Counted from the first letter of the stretch, positions 35,023 through 50,797 are shown. The stretch: 64,000 nt of DNA from Bryopsis sp. KO-2023 (GCA_030272585.1 BSYQ01000006.1:4365001-4429000), one strand, 5' to 3'. Program-made: numbers and translations. The notes: generated by a model from the letters alone, not told the origin.

Positions 35023-36842
35023 TGATGGAGTTCTGTTTTGTGTCGGTTGGCATTTTCATGGAGGGATTCATGTCTTTTTTTTTTCTTTTTTTCATGGGGT
35101 TTTCGATATTTTTGTCATTTTTTTGTTTTGGAGGGAGGGGGTGGAAAAGCCGCTGGAATTCTTTCTTTATGGTATGTTTAAACAACAACGGTTTTGTTTC
35201 ATCGCTACTCAAAAGAGGGTTTTTTTGGTCCTTGTTTTAAGGTCAAAAATCTAAAATTTACTCAGATTTGAAGGTACCGCTGGAAAAAGAAAACTCTTGG
35301 AGTCATGTAGGATTCCCTGCCTCACATTCATCGATCGAACAGATAAGGAAAAAAACGGCACGAGCAGCAGATGGAACTCTTTGAATATACAAGCTAACCT
35401 CGAATTGACCCACCGCCACACTCTGCCATTACTGTGTCAACTGCTTCTTTAACTACAAAAAACAAGTTGCTTCTTCAACTACCGAGCTTTTGCTCAACGT
35501 CTCTGATCCGACCTTGAACTCCACGGATCAGCAGAAATGGCGCTCTTCGCAGAATACTACTAATCTTTGATTGATTGAATACTACTAATGTACCCATCCC
35601 ATCAACAACAATGATAGCCCGTTCGAGCATCAATCTAACTTTAACAGACATCCCAGCGTTGGCGGCTGCTCCAACTTACTGTTTTTCACGGTTGGGGCGG
35701 TCGCTTTGATTTGCTTCTGTGTCAGCTGCAGGCAAGGGTTGAGCCGGGATTCTTCTCTCAAGGATGCATGCATTCTTCTTGCTGCGGAGAGCTGCTTATT
35801 CTTGGCATATGAGGTGTTTCATGGTGTTTGAGCAGGGGGTTTGGGAAAGCTGGCAATGTTGCAGGTCTACCCAAGGAAAACAGGCAAAGCAATGAAAAAA
35901 AGTAAGTTTTTCCTCCCCACCAGAAAAAATGTTGCCCTTGAGAGCAGAATCAACTTCAAAGCTGGAGATGTTGAAAGGATTGATTTCTTTTTCAGTTATT
36001 GTTGACTTGTTGATCATCATGATGAGTCAATCGATGCCGATCAGTGATGTCCTACATCACTATCCCTCTAAAAAAAAAGCGGATTCCTGCAGCAAGGGAT
36101 GTTCTTTCGAATCTGATAAGCCGGCCAACTGAACCCCTGAATAATGGAAGCTTCCCTTTTGGGAAGGCGAGCTCGGGAGAAACGTGAGTCATTCAATGCT
36201 AGGACTGGTTGGATTGGCGGAGCGTTTGGATTTTAAGGTCCCTTGTTCTGACAACAAGGATCTGCCGATTCGGGGAGAAAAAATTTGATCATGATCAGCT
36301 TGCAGTGTGGAGGGGTGCCCAGCCAAGAAGCAGCCAATTTTGCATATATCGTTTTCCAGAAACCAGACAAGAGTACCCGTTTTCCTTCGGATATGGATCA
36401 GAAACGGTTTGCTGTGATGGATGCAACGTGAAGGGGTTTTCAGCTGGAGGGATTGATGACATAAAGATGACAGGCATTAGCTGGTCAGACACAGGAGGGA
36501 GATGCTGATGCAGCATAGAGCCAGAAAACAGATATCGAATATGCGTTGATTATTTAGACCACATGTAGACCTGATTTTTGTTTTTTTTCGATTTTTAGTT
36601 ACGTTTCTTCATTTTTCTATTTTTTCTGCCAGCCCGACAGATTCTTATTTTTCATTTTATTTTTTAGTTTTTCTGAGAGCACCAAAGATTTTCAAATTTG
36701 GGAAGTAATACGGAGGAAAACATGTGTTCGTGAGTGATGCTTTTTTCAAACAGTTTTTGCTGTCGCTTAAAAGGTGATTAAGTCCGGGGGAAAAAAATTC
36801 CATCATTTAGAAACACACAAACAGTTTGTAGGAATGATTTAG

Positions 36843-37310
36843 GAAAGAGGAGAGTGGGTATGGAGACTAGCTAGTCTATAGGCAACAAAATTCCAGTTTC
36901 CATATCAGTTGTTCTAAGGTTCAACCTTAGCTAAGTTAGCTATGACTTTCGAGAAAAAAAAAAGGAAAGAGTGGGTATCGAGGCTAGGCAACGAGTTCCA
37001 GTTCGATATCAGCTGTTTGCTAGGTGACCGAGGGACAAAAAAAAGGAAAGAAAGCGTGGGTATGAAAATCCTTCAACGATTTTTCAGGTTTCATATCAGC
37101 TGTTTCTTAGATTGACTTTTGACTTGTAGATTAGAGTTTCAATAGAGAACAGAAAATAGAGAAAAAAAGAGAAATTATAGAAAAAAGAGAGTGGGTCTAA
37201 CAAACGATGAGTTTTATATCAGTTGTCTTTTAGGTTGAAATATTTAGACGAAAAGAGTGGGTCTTGGAATGTTGAACATTATTTTGTAATTTCAATATCA
37301 CTTGTTTTCT
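36843..37310. repeat. Degenerate minisatellite with units of 75-95 bases
   Basis: Five imperfect units each have AAAGAGTGGGT (or a close form) near the start and ATATCAGCTGTT or a variant near the end. Starts fall near 36847, 36966, 37046, 37187 and 37252. Spacing and middle sequences differ, so it is old or fast-changing. Confidence 0.6.
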
Positions 37311-38220
37311 TTCACCCTTTTTGGACCATGTGGTGTCGTGAAATTAAATCAGACTTTACTTGCAAGTAAACTGAGAGTTGGATTAACATACCATTATGTA
37401 CTATTAAAAGGAAAATAACACTTCCATCTGACCAACCAATGAAATGCATGTGCTGCTGCTCTCAAAGAATCCTAACTGGTTGAGGTTTCATCTTTTTTTA
37501 AATTAAAAAATATTGCTGTTACCAAAACTCTGGAAAAAATTAACTGGAAGGTTAATCATGCCCCCTTTTTTTGTTTTTTTTTCATTTCAGCACTCTTCAG
37601 GATTCACCACTCCACACAATTCTTGAATGTAAAATTAACTAGATAATCAACTGGTCAATACTGGACCTGTATTCCCCTGGTTTTCCATAACATAGTTCAT
37701 AAATATTCGATAGTGACTCGGCCACTTCAAGAATTAGAAATTTTGTATTATCCGCTGGGAGAAGCCCATCCCAAATTTGCAGTTTTAAAACTGCAACCGA
37801 CCTGTTCATCTGGAACAGAACCCCATGCATGTAGGTGCAAGTTTGACCAGTTGTACAACTCTCGTGACCAAAATCGCCTGATTTCGGACACGCAAAATCA
37901 TTGTTCCAGTCATTGCATCAAAAGAGGACTTGAATTGATGTCTTTCGATTTGAAAATTTGGCAGCAATTTTTTCAAGTGTTTTCCAACACGTCTCCAAAT
38001 GTTTATGATTTTTGGATTGTTTGGTGTGTGTTTGTTAGGGGCCTAGATTTTTCCCCTCTTTTGCTGTGGGGGTTCCAAATCTAGCCTCATCTTTCATTCA
38101 CTTCCTGAATCGAATTTCACTCAAAAACATGCCCACGGGGTTGTGGTTCTCCTAAATAAATTGGCGCACTTCAAAAATACCAAAAACAATACCCAGCACG
38201 GCGGCAACAGACACGAATTA

Positions 38221-38258
38221 CAGGCGAAAAATCGACGATTCAGACGATTTTTCGCCTG
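38221..38258. other. Perfect 14-bp inverted repeat
   Basis: CAGGCGAAAAATCG (38221-38234) and CGATTTTTCGCCTG (38245-38258) are exact reverse complements around a 10-base loop. It lies about 250 bases beyond the stop of the minus-strand coiled-coil gene, so it may fall in that transcript's 3' end. No function is assigned. Confidence 0.6.
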
Positions 38259-38511
38259 AATTAAGTCACGATTCGTCGATTACTCACAATTTACGCAGGC
38301 AATCGAAACGAAACTTTGATGGTGGCTGTGCAATGTTTTTACCATACTACAGTTAAAATTTCGAGGCGTGTCAGAAAGTGGTTGCCTAAAAATTTGGGAT
38401 AAAAAAATACTCTCTTATTGGCAACTTTTTGGTCACGAGAGTTGTACAACTGGTCGTTTAAAAAAACACATCACAGAAACAACGCAAAAGAAGCAAAAAC
38501 TGAGCTGCCCC

Positions 38512-39738
38512 TCACAATTCCTTCTTTGTGCCTTTGTTTTTTCCCTCGCTGATCAGGGGAAGGATAGTGTACATTCCGATCAATGGCGTGTCTCTCTTGA
38601 ACTGGAAATTGCAAGGGCTCCCGCTGTCGCCGTCGAGAAACGTCGATCTCCCTTTGAACATGCTTGCCGCCGCATCTTCGACCGTGTCAAGGAAGCTGCT
38701 CTCCTCCAGGGAACTAGTCCAGCGATCGGTAGGGGCGGGGTGGGTGGGCTCGAGCTCAAGTCGTCCGGCTGCTGATGGCGGCTTGGATTCGGCTATCGTC
38801 TTCGTGCCGAAGAGGTGCCCCTTCTTGAGGCTGCGCTGGAGCTGGTCGTTCTTCAACCTCTCCTTAACAAGAGCTTGTTTCACCTTTCACATGCGCCAGA
38901 AACAGATCCCACTCGATTTCCTGAACGCAGAAGTGGCATGTGTTTGTTCTCCACTCGCAAGGAATGCAATCCCAGCCGACCAGACATTGAATAAGGCACT
39001 TGTTACAACAAGTACGTGTGTGGTTGAGAGTGGAGCGAATTCAGAGTGCTGTCTGAGGATTCTTGCTTGGTGAACTTTCCCCATTTCTTTTTTGGTTTAA
39101 TTTTGGCCTACCGCAGCCAATGCAGCCAGTCCCTCGTTTGCTTCTCGAAGGCCTTCGCACTCCACTGTGAGAGTTCGCAGTCTGTCGCGAATGTCCACTT
39201 CGTTGCATCGGAGCAGCTGGAGTTTTTGGACCATTTCTTGCACAAGATCAACGAGCTCCTTGCCACCCAGCTGAGTGACCTCAGCGGCGAGGAACTCCCT
39301 GGCCCGCTCACCATGGCACCCTTGCAACAGCTTTCGCAAGGAAGGGGTTCCCGCTTGTGTAGCGAGATCAACAGCAGATGAATCGCCTGCAGGCGATTCT
39401 CTGGTTTGTTGCGTGGTCAGGTCGATGCCGCTTTCCCGCAGGACTTGTAACACGGACGCTTTGTCGACTTCCGCCTGTGTCGTAACAGTCCCAAGTGAAC
39501 CCCAAAGAGTGGACACCCATCCGTTGACGCTTATACGAGGGGTGGCTCGCGTACTTGTTGTCGAAGTGATCTTTCTTCCAACAGCAACCTTCTCAGCTCC
39601 TGGGACTCGTGGGTTGCGATCTGTACATCTTTTTTACACTGCTCAGTGTAGGACATCATGGCCGCCAGGTCGGAAGGAGACGCCAGCTGAAAGGCGCTCC
39701 CTGTTGAACCCTGAAGCTGATTGTCATGGCGTCGTTCG
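38512..39738 (-). CDS. Coiled-coil protein, C-terminal exons
   Basis: Three exons on the minus strand: 39738-39555, 39474-39112 and 38883-38512, GT-AG and in phase. The protein is mostly helical and charged: SYTEQCKKDVQIATHESQEL, RRLLLEERSLRQQ, GKELVDLVQEMVQKLQLLR, DIRDRLRTLTVECEGLREAN and VKQALVKERLKNDQLQRS, with heptad-like leucines. The C-terminal 80 residues are Ser/Pro-rich and probably unstructured; the stop is at 38512-38514. More of the gene must lie upstream, since exon 39738 begins mid-codon. A coding-like stretch at about 41180-40970 (KTAASIEETSARVRAGIRL, then EAMFMEHLRAFGIS) is a likely earlier exon. A scaffold or cytoskeletal role is typical of such proteins, but I recognise no family. 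Confidence 0.55.
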
Positions 39739-40130
39739 CTAAGAGCAGAAGCCCACGACGATGGAATGGTTTCAGACCTGAACGCATTCGTTGCTGTGAG
39801 GAAGAGACAACGAAGTGTGCAGCCAATCTTTCGTGGTGTTGAGTGTCAGTTGAATGTTGGAACAAATATTTGCTCTCTCGACCACCCACATATCTTTGCC
39901 AAGACCGGGTTCCTGAACGATATGGAGCCTAGGTTTATGTTGTGATGTGGTGCTCACAACATAAGAGGGGGAAGATTGTCTCTCCTTTTTCTTTCGATTC
40001 TTGAAAACACTTTTCGTTCAGCTATTCTTTTGCTGGAAATGAAAACAGTTTGTTTTGGTTTCCTCAAGATCTACTTCACAATTGGATCAAAGAGCTACAG
40101 CGTGCAACTGGGAAAACCCCCTCCCGTTGA

Positions 40131-40871
40131 ATGTCGACACATATCCACAAGACAACAGACGTACATGTCCATATTTTGGACTTCACTTGCTTCTGCCCCT
40201 CACAAAATGCCAATATGCTCAACCCAAACCCCCTGTTCCAAAACTCGTTCAGAGCAGCACACTTCACAACACAACAGATATTTGACGAGTCAACGATCGG
40301 ACTGGCTGGATTGGTCAACACGCAGCGTTTTGGAACGCTCTCCACCAGCGCAGCATTTTTGCTCGCTTTTAAACCGTTAGATTACTTATTTTGGGATTGC
40401 GAGATTGCACAGGGAGAGCGTCCCTGCGCCTTTTGCGGGGCTGTGCGTTCGGTTTTCTGGCAGGAGGGGAAAGTCGTCGCAAGGACGTCCAACCTCCAAC
40501 GTTGGTCAGAACGATCGCACAACCCAGCATGGATGTTGGATGGGGTCTGTCTCGTACATAGGATATACCCTCGGACACCGAAAACACTCCATCCCAACAA
40601 CAGTTACGTTTCTCCACATTCCATCGACCCTAACGTTGCGTTTTTTTCCCCCCGTGTGCTGGTTTGGTTGAAAGAAGAAAGCGAGGCGCAAGCGAGAGAT
40701 ATGGTGCGCCCATGGGCTCTGTCCCGACGTATCGATCCTGTAGGCTTCGTTGAGGTCGAGCGTCTGTGGCGGTTTCAGTCCGGCCTGTTGTCATGGACCT
40801 CTTGTCCTCCACGAGATAACACTGGCATGGACTCGAAACACGAAAGGGGCCTCCCCTCGCACGTTTTTTAG
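40131..40871 (+). other. Long open frame of unknown status (246 codons)
   Basis: An uninterrupted plus-strand frame of 246 codons lies between the solid exons of the minus-strand coiled-coil gene and its probable upstream exon. It contains CEIAQGERPCAFCGAVRSVF, with two Cys-rich points, and ends at TAG or TAA near 40871. Chance openness of this length is unlikely in 45-50% GC DNA, but the frame may be a by-product of exons on the other strand. I know no homologue. Confidence 0.2.
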
Positions 40872-41382
40872 TAACGCATTCTTTAGACGCGTCTCAAAGT
40901 TTGAGATATCCTGGGCTGTCGGCGGTTGGGGTGACCAAATTTCAGCCCCGTCGTCCAAGGATGGCTGGATGGATGCCCCCTGATATTCCAAAAGCGCGCA
41001 AATGCTCCATGAACATTGCTTCCTCTTTACGAAGCCGGATCCCTGCACGAACGCGTGCAGAAGTTTCTTCGATACTCGCTGCGGTCTTTTCCAAGGTTAC
41101 CCACAGTTGAGGTTGACTTTCTTTTTTCCTGTTATGGACATCAGGCTCTTCAGATGACGATGTCTTGCGGACGAGTGGCTTCGCGCCCAACGCCCATCAG
41201 TAAGACGTCCTTCAGATCGCTTGTCGCTGGGCTATTCCCTCTCTGCGAGAAATCTCGATCCGTCGTCCAATGTTTCGAGAAAACTTGTCCATGGACACCG
41301 TTCCTTCCACTAAGTATTATTCTTTTTCACCTCCCCCTCAACAGCCAGGGCCGTAGTTGGAGTCAGAGGCGCTTCGTCGGTG

Positions 41383-44372
<2,990 letters not shown>

Positions 44373-45730
44373 GAAGCCATACATTGCATGAATCAATTCA
44401 TCGTTTTCCTTTCAGGGGAGGGAAGCAAGAAAACAAAAATCTGAGGGGGGGGGGAATGAATGACCCAAATCACCAGAACAAGGGGAAAAAAGGAAAGGGC
44501 CCAACTAAACAATCGGATTGCTTTTTTTTCTATTTTTCTCGAAATATATGTGTCCATTTCATACTGTTCAGTGAAAGATCTGAACGTGGGTTTCTCATGA
44601 AATCCTGAAATTGTTTTTTCTCGAATGGTTTTAGGGTTGGGTTTCCTTTAAAAGCAAGGGTTGGGTTGGATTTGATTGGAACTATGTCTGATGGTGAAAT
44701 AAAGGCAGAGAACCAAAATGAACATGAAATATAAATTATGTGCAGTTGCTTGAAGATTGTGGGCTGGATAAAAATTCGTTGTTGCTGAACGATGAGGGGC
44801 TCATCTTTTTCTGATTCTCCCGGATTCTGGCTGAAACGAGGGCTATTAGAAAGTGTTTTAGATTTTTGTAGGGGGGGGGGGGGGGAAGAAGACAGGGAGA
44901 ATCCCAAAACTATACGTTTCGTGCGTTGGAAAACGCCGACATTCTGCCCAAAGAGCTCCGTCGGGTCTCAGCGACTGCCTCTTTCAGAAGCCGAGGCTTC
45001 TGCAAGTCTTAATTCACTCCCAAATAAGAATTCAACCCCGCCAAGGGAATGTAATGTCTGCACGACGTTCGCTTTGCGTTCCGAGCACGTGGATACATCC
45101 TACCTTCACGGTTGCGCAAGCAAACGTTAAAACACTTGTCTTTCCTGCTCCCAAAGCGATAGTTGCGCTTCTGAAAGCCATGTCACACAGTCGCCGAAAG
45201 AGGCCGCTTTCGAACGAACGAACGAAACAAACGAAACAAAGAAACGAACGTCACAAACAAACATACTGAAGACATCGAAAAAGCTTGGCTGCTGTCCCAC
45301 CCGCCAGCGTCCCCCCTCTCCACTATGTCTCTGTACTTCGAGGGTCCCCTCTCCGTCGCCTTGTTTACCGTCGTCATTGATGGCCGGCCAGCCTCAGACG
45401 CAAGGGGACTTCACCGAGCTAACCTATTTACGTTTTTGGATGTGACCATTTTGAGACTTTTTGCGTTTCGTCGTTTGAGACAACATTTTTCCAGTTTCAA
45501 GTGACTGTATTTTGACTCACTTTTCTGTGGATGAGCCGCTCATCCACAGAAAAACACGCTCGCGAAGCGAAGCCGTTCGAAAAAACGACACGAATCCGAT
45601 ATTGACAAACAAAACGACATACTCAAGGTCATCATCTCTTGATGGGAAAGCCGCAAGCGACCGATCATCACTCGCGAAATGAGGGCGGCTCGTTTTTGTA
45701 GTCGACTGCCTTTGGGTGCAGGTTCGCGCG
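44373..45730. other. Spacer
   Basis: No gene is supported. It includes a G14 run near 44871-44884 and a short CGAA/ACAA microsatellite at 45216-45262. The 45.0-45.7 kb part is homopolymer-poor and may hold promoter or UTR sequence. Confidence 0.45.
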
Positions 45731-45733
45731 GTC

Positions 45734-47182
45734 ATGGAGGCTGCGCAATCTGGGGACGTCGACATGCTTCGGGGAGCCGCGCTGCAGTTCGAGGATTCGG
45801 CGTAACGGAATTCCATCAAGGAGTTTGGGTTGGACGTGGGATAGCGAAGACACGGACGGTGGGTGCTCTGGTCACTGTGGGGTTTAATTTCATAAATTCA
45901 CTGGACATCCGACAGCGTGCACGGATGGAATTGCTCTGAATCCCTGCTGCGATGTCCTGTGCAGGTCTCACGCCGCTGGGGTTGGCTGGCGTGGGGGGCC
46001 GATTAGAAACGGTGGAAACTCTGCTGGAGAACGGTGTGGCATTGACAGGGTCCGACAAAAACGAGATCCAACCGATACACCATGCTGCAGCCGCAGGCAG
46101 CACCCCGAACAGTGAAATTGCTCTTGGACAGAGGGGCCGATTTGAATGCACCCTCCAAGCCAGGTGGGGCATTGACCAGGGGAGGCTGCTTGTTGCTTGA
46201 AAACTTAGCTTGATGATGACGGAGAGTTGATCAGGGAAAACTAAGAACAAGTATGTATATACATATATTTGAAACAAGCACAAACATGAAGCAAAAATTG
46301 TAAAGTATTGCTGAGGGGAAAAAAAGGACAAGCGAAAACATTGATGTTTTTTTGGCGGTTCGGATATGCTGGGATGGCCCAAGGGATTTGGTTTCGTAAA
46401 TTTTTCTACCAGTCTAATTGCCGTTTTCAACGGAGGTGCATGAAAAAGAAGTGGATGGCTCCAAGCTCTTTGTTGGGGAAGCCCCAACGAAAGACCAACA
46501 GCAAAAAGCTTGCGCTGAAAGGTGCTCCTCTCTCCTTTTGTTTTTTGAGATTTAAAAGGTCCTGGTCAATAGAATCCACAGAATATGGCATAATGCTCCA
46601 CAATGCTCCATCGTATTTTTTATTTAATAGAGTGGATGGTGTGACACACTCTTGATATTTATCTGTGTGTAAAAACGGTGCAAATGGGGCGATCGAATAG
46701 GCTGTTACAGAAAATTGCAGCGTCAAAATCTGTGACTCATTGGTGTGCTGGCATTGTTGTTAATTAACGAAGCTCATGTGTAGATTTTCAGAGCTGAGGA
46801 AAGACTGACTCAATCTCGGATGGGGTGTGAGGAATCGGGTGCAAAGGAGGAAGGAGAGGCAGCCACGCTCGGTGATGGACTGCTATGGGAAAAATCCTCC
46901 GAAAAAGGAAGCATCCACAACTCCGCTGGCAGCAAACGAATGCAAGCGAGCTCCAGGGCTGCCACCCAGCTGGGCTCAACCTGCCTCCAGGATTATTGAA
47001 ATGGAATCGCAATGTCCAGTCAGTAAATTCATCCTGATCAGAATGTAGATTTGCCTCCAGGGTTGAATCCACCAGGCCTCAGAGCCCTGAAGAATATCAA
47101 GAACGATCCGGCATCCCTGATGTCTGACATGGCAGCCAAAGTGAAGGATCTGCTGGCCAACATCCCCGTGTTCGCACCCTAG
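45734..47182 (+). pseudogene. Ankyrin-repeat gene, apparently frameshifted
   Basis: The start is taken at ATG 45734 (MEAAQSGDVDMLRGAAL), an ankyrin-like opening. From about 45964 a second stretch reads GLTPLGLAGVGGRLETVETL, then LLENGVAL and DKNEIQPIHHAAAAGS. The next repeat, TVKLLLDRGADLN, continues only after a one-base shift at the CCCC near 46107, so the two are in different frames. Later exon-like pieces follow at about 46430-46517 and 46790-47030. The last, at 47049-47182, reads LPPGLNPPGLRALKN and ends VKDLLANIPVFAP at TAG 47180-47182. I could not connect all pieces in phase. The single-base shift in a homopolymer could also be a sequencing error in a live gene. The product type (ankyrin repeats mediating protein contact) is clear; function is not. 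Confidence 0.5.
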
Positions 47183-47326
47183 TCAATTCATGGCTGGTCA
47201 ACCCAATGCTCAGGATACGGTGGTGCAGAGCAGCGAGTGTAAGAAAGGAAATTTCGATTGCTGAGCAAGGTGGCTGGAGCCCAACTGGATCCGCTGCAGA
47301 ACCAAATTTTTGTTTTGGTTGTGAAG

Positions 47327-47604
47327 CTTCCCTGGCGCTGGAGCTGGAGTGACCAGTGCTGGTGCTTCGATCGGTGCTGCTGCTGCAGCTGTTGAAGAAC
47401 AAGAAGATGAGGAGGAGGTGAAGGACGTGATGGAGGATAGTGATGAGGACATGGACCTCTTTGGTGAGATGACCGAGGAGGAAAAGAAGGCCGATGCAGA
47501 GAGGAAAGCGGCCATTGCTGCCAAGCTGGCCAAATCCAAGGCAAAGGCTGCCAAGGCAAAGTCAATGATCATCATCGATGTCAAACCTTGGGATGATGAA
47601 ACAG
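47327..47604 (+). pseudogene. Isolated exon of elongation factor 1-beta/delta (eEF1B)
   Basis: One exon-like block, with AG before 47327 and donor GTGAGA after 47604, encodes an Ala/Gly-rich lead, an acidic stretch and DEDMDLFGEMTEEEKKADAE. It ends in SMIIIDVKPWDDET, the hinge that opens the guanine-exchange domain of eEF1B. The family then needs about 85 more residues (VRSI..., VGYGIKKL..., VQSVDIAAFNKI), and I do not find them in the next 1.2 kb on either strand. The N-terminal domain is also missing upstream, where only 145 bases separate this exon from the ankyrin stop. A truncated copy, or a gene with very distant exons, would explain it. Confidence 0.55.
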
Positions 47605-48785
47605 GTGAGAGAGAGAGAGAAGGATGAGAAAAAGACGATGTTGTTTTTTTTTTTTGAAATAACTTGGAAATAATTTTTGGTTCCTCGAGGTGTCTCCACA
47701 AACGAAAAAAGAAACAAAAAAAAACTTGAAAAGATGGGAGCTGTGCCGATTCGCTCTCAAACTTTTTTGGGGTGGATTTTTTTCTTTTTAAACAAACCGG
47801 TAATTTGATTGTTGCAATGTCCGTGATTGGTGATGGGATGATGATGAGTGTGTGTGTGTGTGATCTGTTTGATTGAATGTCATGATTTCCTTTTTTAGTT
47901 ATGGAATGTGAGTGTGCCAACGTGACAGACATCGCAACAACCTTTCCATTTTTTGTTTTCGCTGCTTTGCAGCATTAGCAGAGCATTGTCTCCACTCCAC
48001 AAAGAAAATGCAAAATGCAAAATAAAATTTCCCATCAAGAGATCGTTTGGTTGGATGAGGAGCTTATGGTCAACATTTGCCGATCTACCCCTGTCACACA
48101 CATATGATTCATTCAGCAGCTCCATGCCAATTTTCTGGCATGGTTCATTCACCCTCGAAACTTTTTTCCAACATCGGCTGCATTGAAAATTTATATTATT
48201 AGTCGCTCAGCATTGGGTGGTTATGAATCCACGAAAAGAAAGAAAAGAAATTGGGGGGGGGGGGTGAAGGCGTGCTGTATGAATTTTATATCGTGGTTGC
48301 TGGGTCTGTTGTGTCATTGTAAGAAAGAGGTCCTTCCGACATAAACATCATTTTGACGGCTTGACGGTGACAGATTAACTACATTTCAAATTCGAATGGT
48401 TGCTTTCTTTTTAGAAATGTTTCGGTGTCACACACCCCTAGGGGTATATTGAATGGAAATTAGTTTACATGAGGTTAAAAAAGGCTAAAAAAAAAAATAA
48501 CTCAAAATGAAACCATGGAGGCATCCCAACGTATCCACATCCAGCTTTCTCTTTTTTCCTGCCCCCTGAAGTTTTGTTTGCTTGTCAGACAGACAGACAA
48601 ACATCTAAAAACCTCACACATACTTTACATGATTTTCGATATCTTACACCCCTTAAATATCCACGGGAACCATTACTATATCATCATCATCATTGCCACC
48701 ACCAAGTTTTTCCACTCTCCACCAAATCTCAAAATCACCCATTTTTTTTCTCTATGGGTAAAAAAACGACCCTCGTTTTGCAAAT
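47605..48785. other. Spacer
   Basis: I searched this stretch by eye for the missing eEF1B exchange domain and found none. It holds homopolymers, a TG repeat near 47849-47862, and no supported gene. Confidence 0.5.
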
Positions 48786-50797
48786 TTAAGGCAAACCAAG
48801 AGTAGCCAATCTCAAACCATTCGACAATGCTGGCAAAACTCCAGGGGTCACACCCACGCAGCCTAAAAGATTCAAATGCGTCAGCTCTGCCAGCGTGACG
48901 AGCAGCATCAACCCCTCGTCCGTTATCTTGCCACAAAATGACAAATCCAACCCTTTCAAATGCCTCAAATTCGTTATCTCGGACATCCCTTCGTCCCCCA
49001 CCTCATCGCACCCCGACAAATTCAAATCCACCAAGTCTAGAGCCGATGCCAAGTGTTTCAACCCTGCATCCGTCACTCCAGGGCATTCCGAAATATCCAG
49101 CCTGCGCATCGACGTCAGTTCCACCAAATTCTTCAGCCCATCGTTCGAAATCTGGTAGCACCCCGCCACAGACAAGAACTCCAACCGTGACATTGCAGAT
49201 ATCGAAATCAGGGCCTGATCGGTGATGATATCGCATCCGGTCAAGTCGAGGTAAGTCAACGAGGCTGCCGAACAGGATGTGCTGAGTATGGCGATTCCAA
49301 CGTCGGTGATGGCGGTGCATCTCGACAAAATCAACTCCGAAAGGTTGACCATGGCGCCGATCCCTCCCAATTCCTCATCACCCACATTAGGACAATCAAA
49401 CAAATCCAGCACCCCCACAGCCGTGTGCCCCTCCAGGTTCTTGATGGTGTCACTGTCGAGTGCATAACATCCCGCCAGGCTCAAAACCGACAGGTCGACG
49501 AGATTGGGGACAAAATTTAACGAATGGCAATTTCCGGAGCCCACTCTCAGCCTCTTCAGTTTCGGGATGTCCACCAACCATCGCAGGGCTTCGTCATTCA
49601 CGGAATTGCCCAGCCGGTTCAAATCCAAGAACGTGAGGCTGGGGAAACGCGTGGGCAGAGCTTTCACCATGCTGGCCGAAGTCGTCGACTTGAGGGGCTT
49701 GGGTGCCAAGGATGTGATGCTGTAGTTCACGCAAGAATTCCAGTGCCGACACACCAGCCTTATTGTTTTGAAGGCACAATCGGACTCCACCAGTTCGCTG
49801 ATGTTGATGAGTAGTTCGTGGGGGATGTGAGCCCAGCATAGATTCTCGTTGGCATATTGATCCACCTGATCAAGCTCGAATAAAACATCAGCAAGGGTGG
49901 ACTAAAATTGAACAGAATATAGTGCATTAATTGAATCGATAAAACATCTGATGTTGAAGGGATGTTACCGGGGGATTTCTCTAGTCATCATTTTGATCAA
50001 TGATGGATCCCCCAACGAAAAAACAAAACAAAAAAACTTTCCTGTTTCTCAAAGGTGCAATTCTATATACATATATATATATAACACTCTCTATACATTC
50101 TGTATATATATGGAGCCCGAATGAATGAATGAATGAATAAATGTTCACTTTACATTATGCAAACTTGCCCAACGAAGCCCATCCATAACGAGGTGAAATA
50201 TGGAGCCTGAACTGGTAAAAAAATTTCTTTGATTTTCATTTCTAGATATTACAAGCAAAAAGGGTTCTGGATCACCCTCCCAAAACCTAGTTTGTAGTGA
50301 CCATATGGGCTCAACTCTTTTTACATCTCCAAACAGTCAGAAGCAACCCACCCCCAAAATTTAAATCTGAAATTATTTTAACTGGATCCAGTCCTCAATT
50401 GAACCGAGTTTATATCAGAAGCCAGTGGAACATACAGCAAAATACATTGCTTTTTTTACTTCTTGGATCGCTTCAGGATGAACAACAGTTCTTAAGGGAG
50501 CTTTTTCTATGATGGTGCTTTCAGGGAGAAGCTTCCAGGAAACTGACCTGAAAGAGAATCAGACGCCCCACTCACCTCAGGTCGCTTTCTTCGCAAAGCC
50601 GACTTGAAAACCAGCTTGGTTTCCTGTAAACGACAGACGGCCGTTCGTGAGTCCCACACATACCCTTCCTTGAACTGATCACGTCGGCCGGGGGTTGGAG
50701 ATCCAAAACCTCAGGCGAACATAAAAGAAAGAATGGCTAAAAGGAGCCCTACCTTTAGGAAACCAGAGAGTTTCGATCTGGCACGTCGCTCCCTCAT
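48786..50797 (-). CDS. F-box/leucine-rich-repeat protein (AMN1/FBXL type)
   Basis: Three exons on the minus strand: 50797-50753, 50623-50576 and 49901-48786; phase 0 at every junction, 402 residues. The start is the first ATG in frame after an upstream stop. An F-box-like segment lies at about residues 55-90 (IPHELLINISELVES, then IRLVCRHWNSCVN). About ten cysteine-containing LRRs follow, with the typical LxxLDLxxCxxITDxGL pattern: YLDLTGCDIITDQAL, FLSVAGCYQISNDGL, RLDISECPGVTDAGL, DLNLSGCDEVGDEGM and GLDLSFCGKITDEGL. Such proteins usually link an SCF ubiquitin ligase to a substrate. The LRR domain sits in one large exon without introns, unlike most genes here. The N-terminal 40 residues are basic (RERRARSKL, SALRRKRPE). 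Confidence 0.85.

Larger units (their letters stand above)
35023..38511. other. Gene-free spacer with a degenerate minisatellite and hairpin
   Basis: I find no supported coding region. The stretch holds the tandem repeat at 36843-37310 and the 14-bp-stem hairpin at 38221-38258. The frames at 35.8-36.5 and 37.7-38.1 kb are short and unconvincing. Confidence 0.5.

Noticed and set aside
48895-49814. Plus-strand frames of 60-96 codons
   Set aside because: They are shadows of the F-box/LRR exon on the minus strand.
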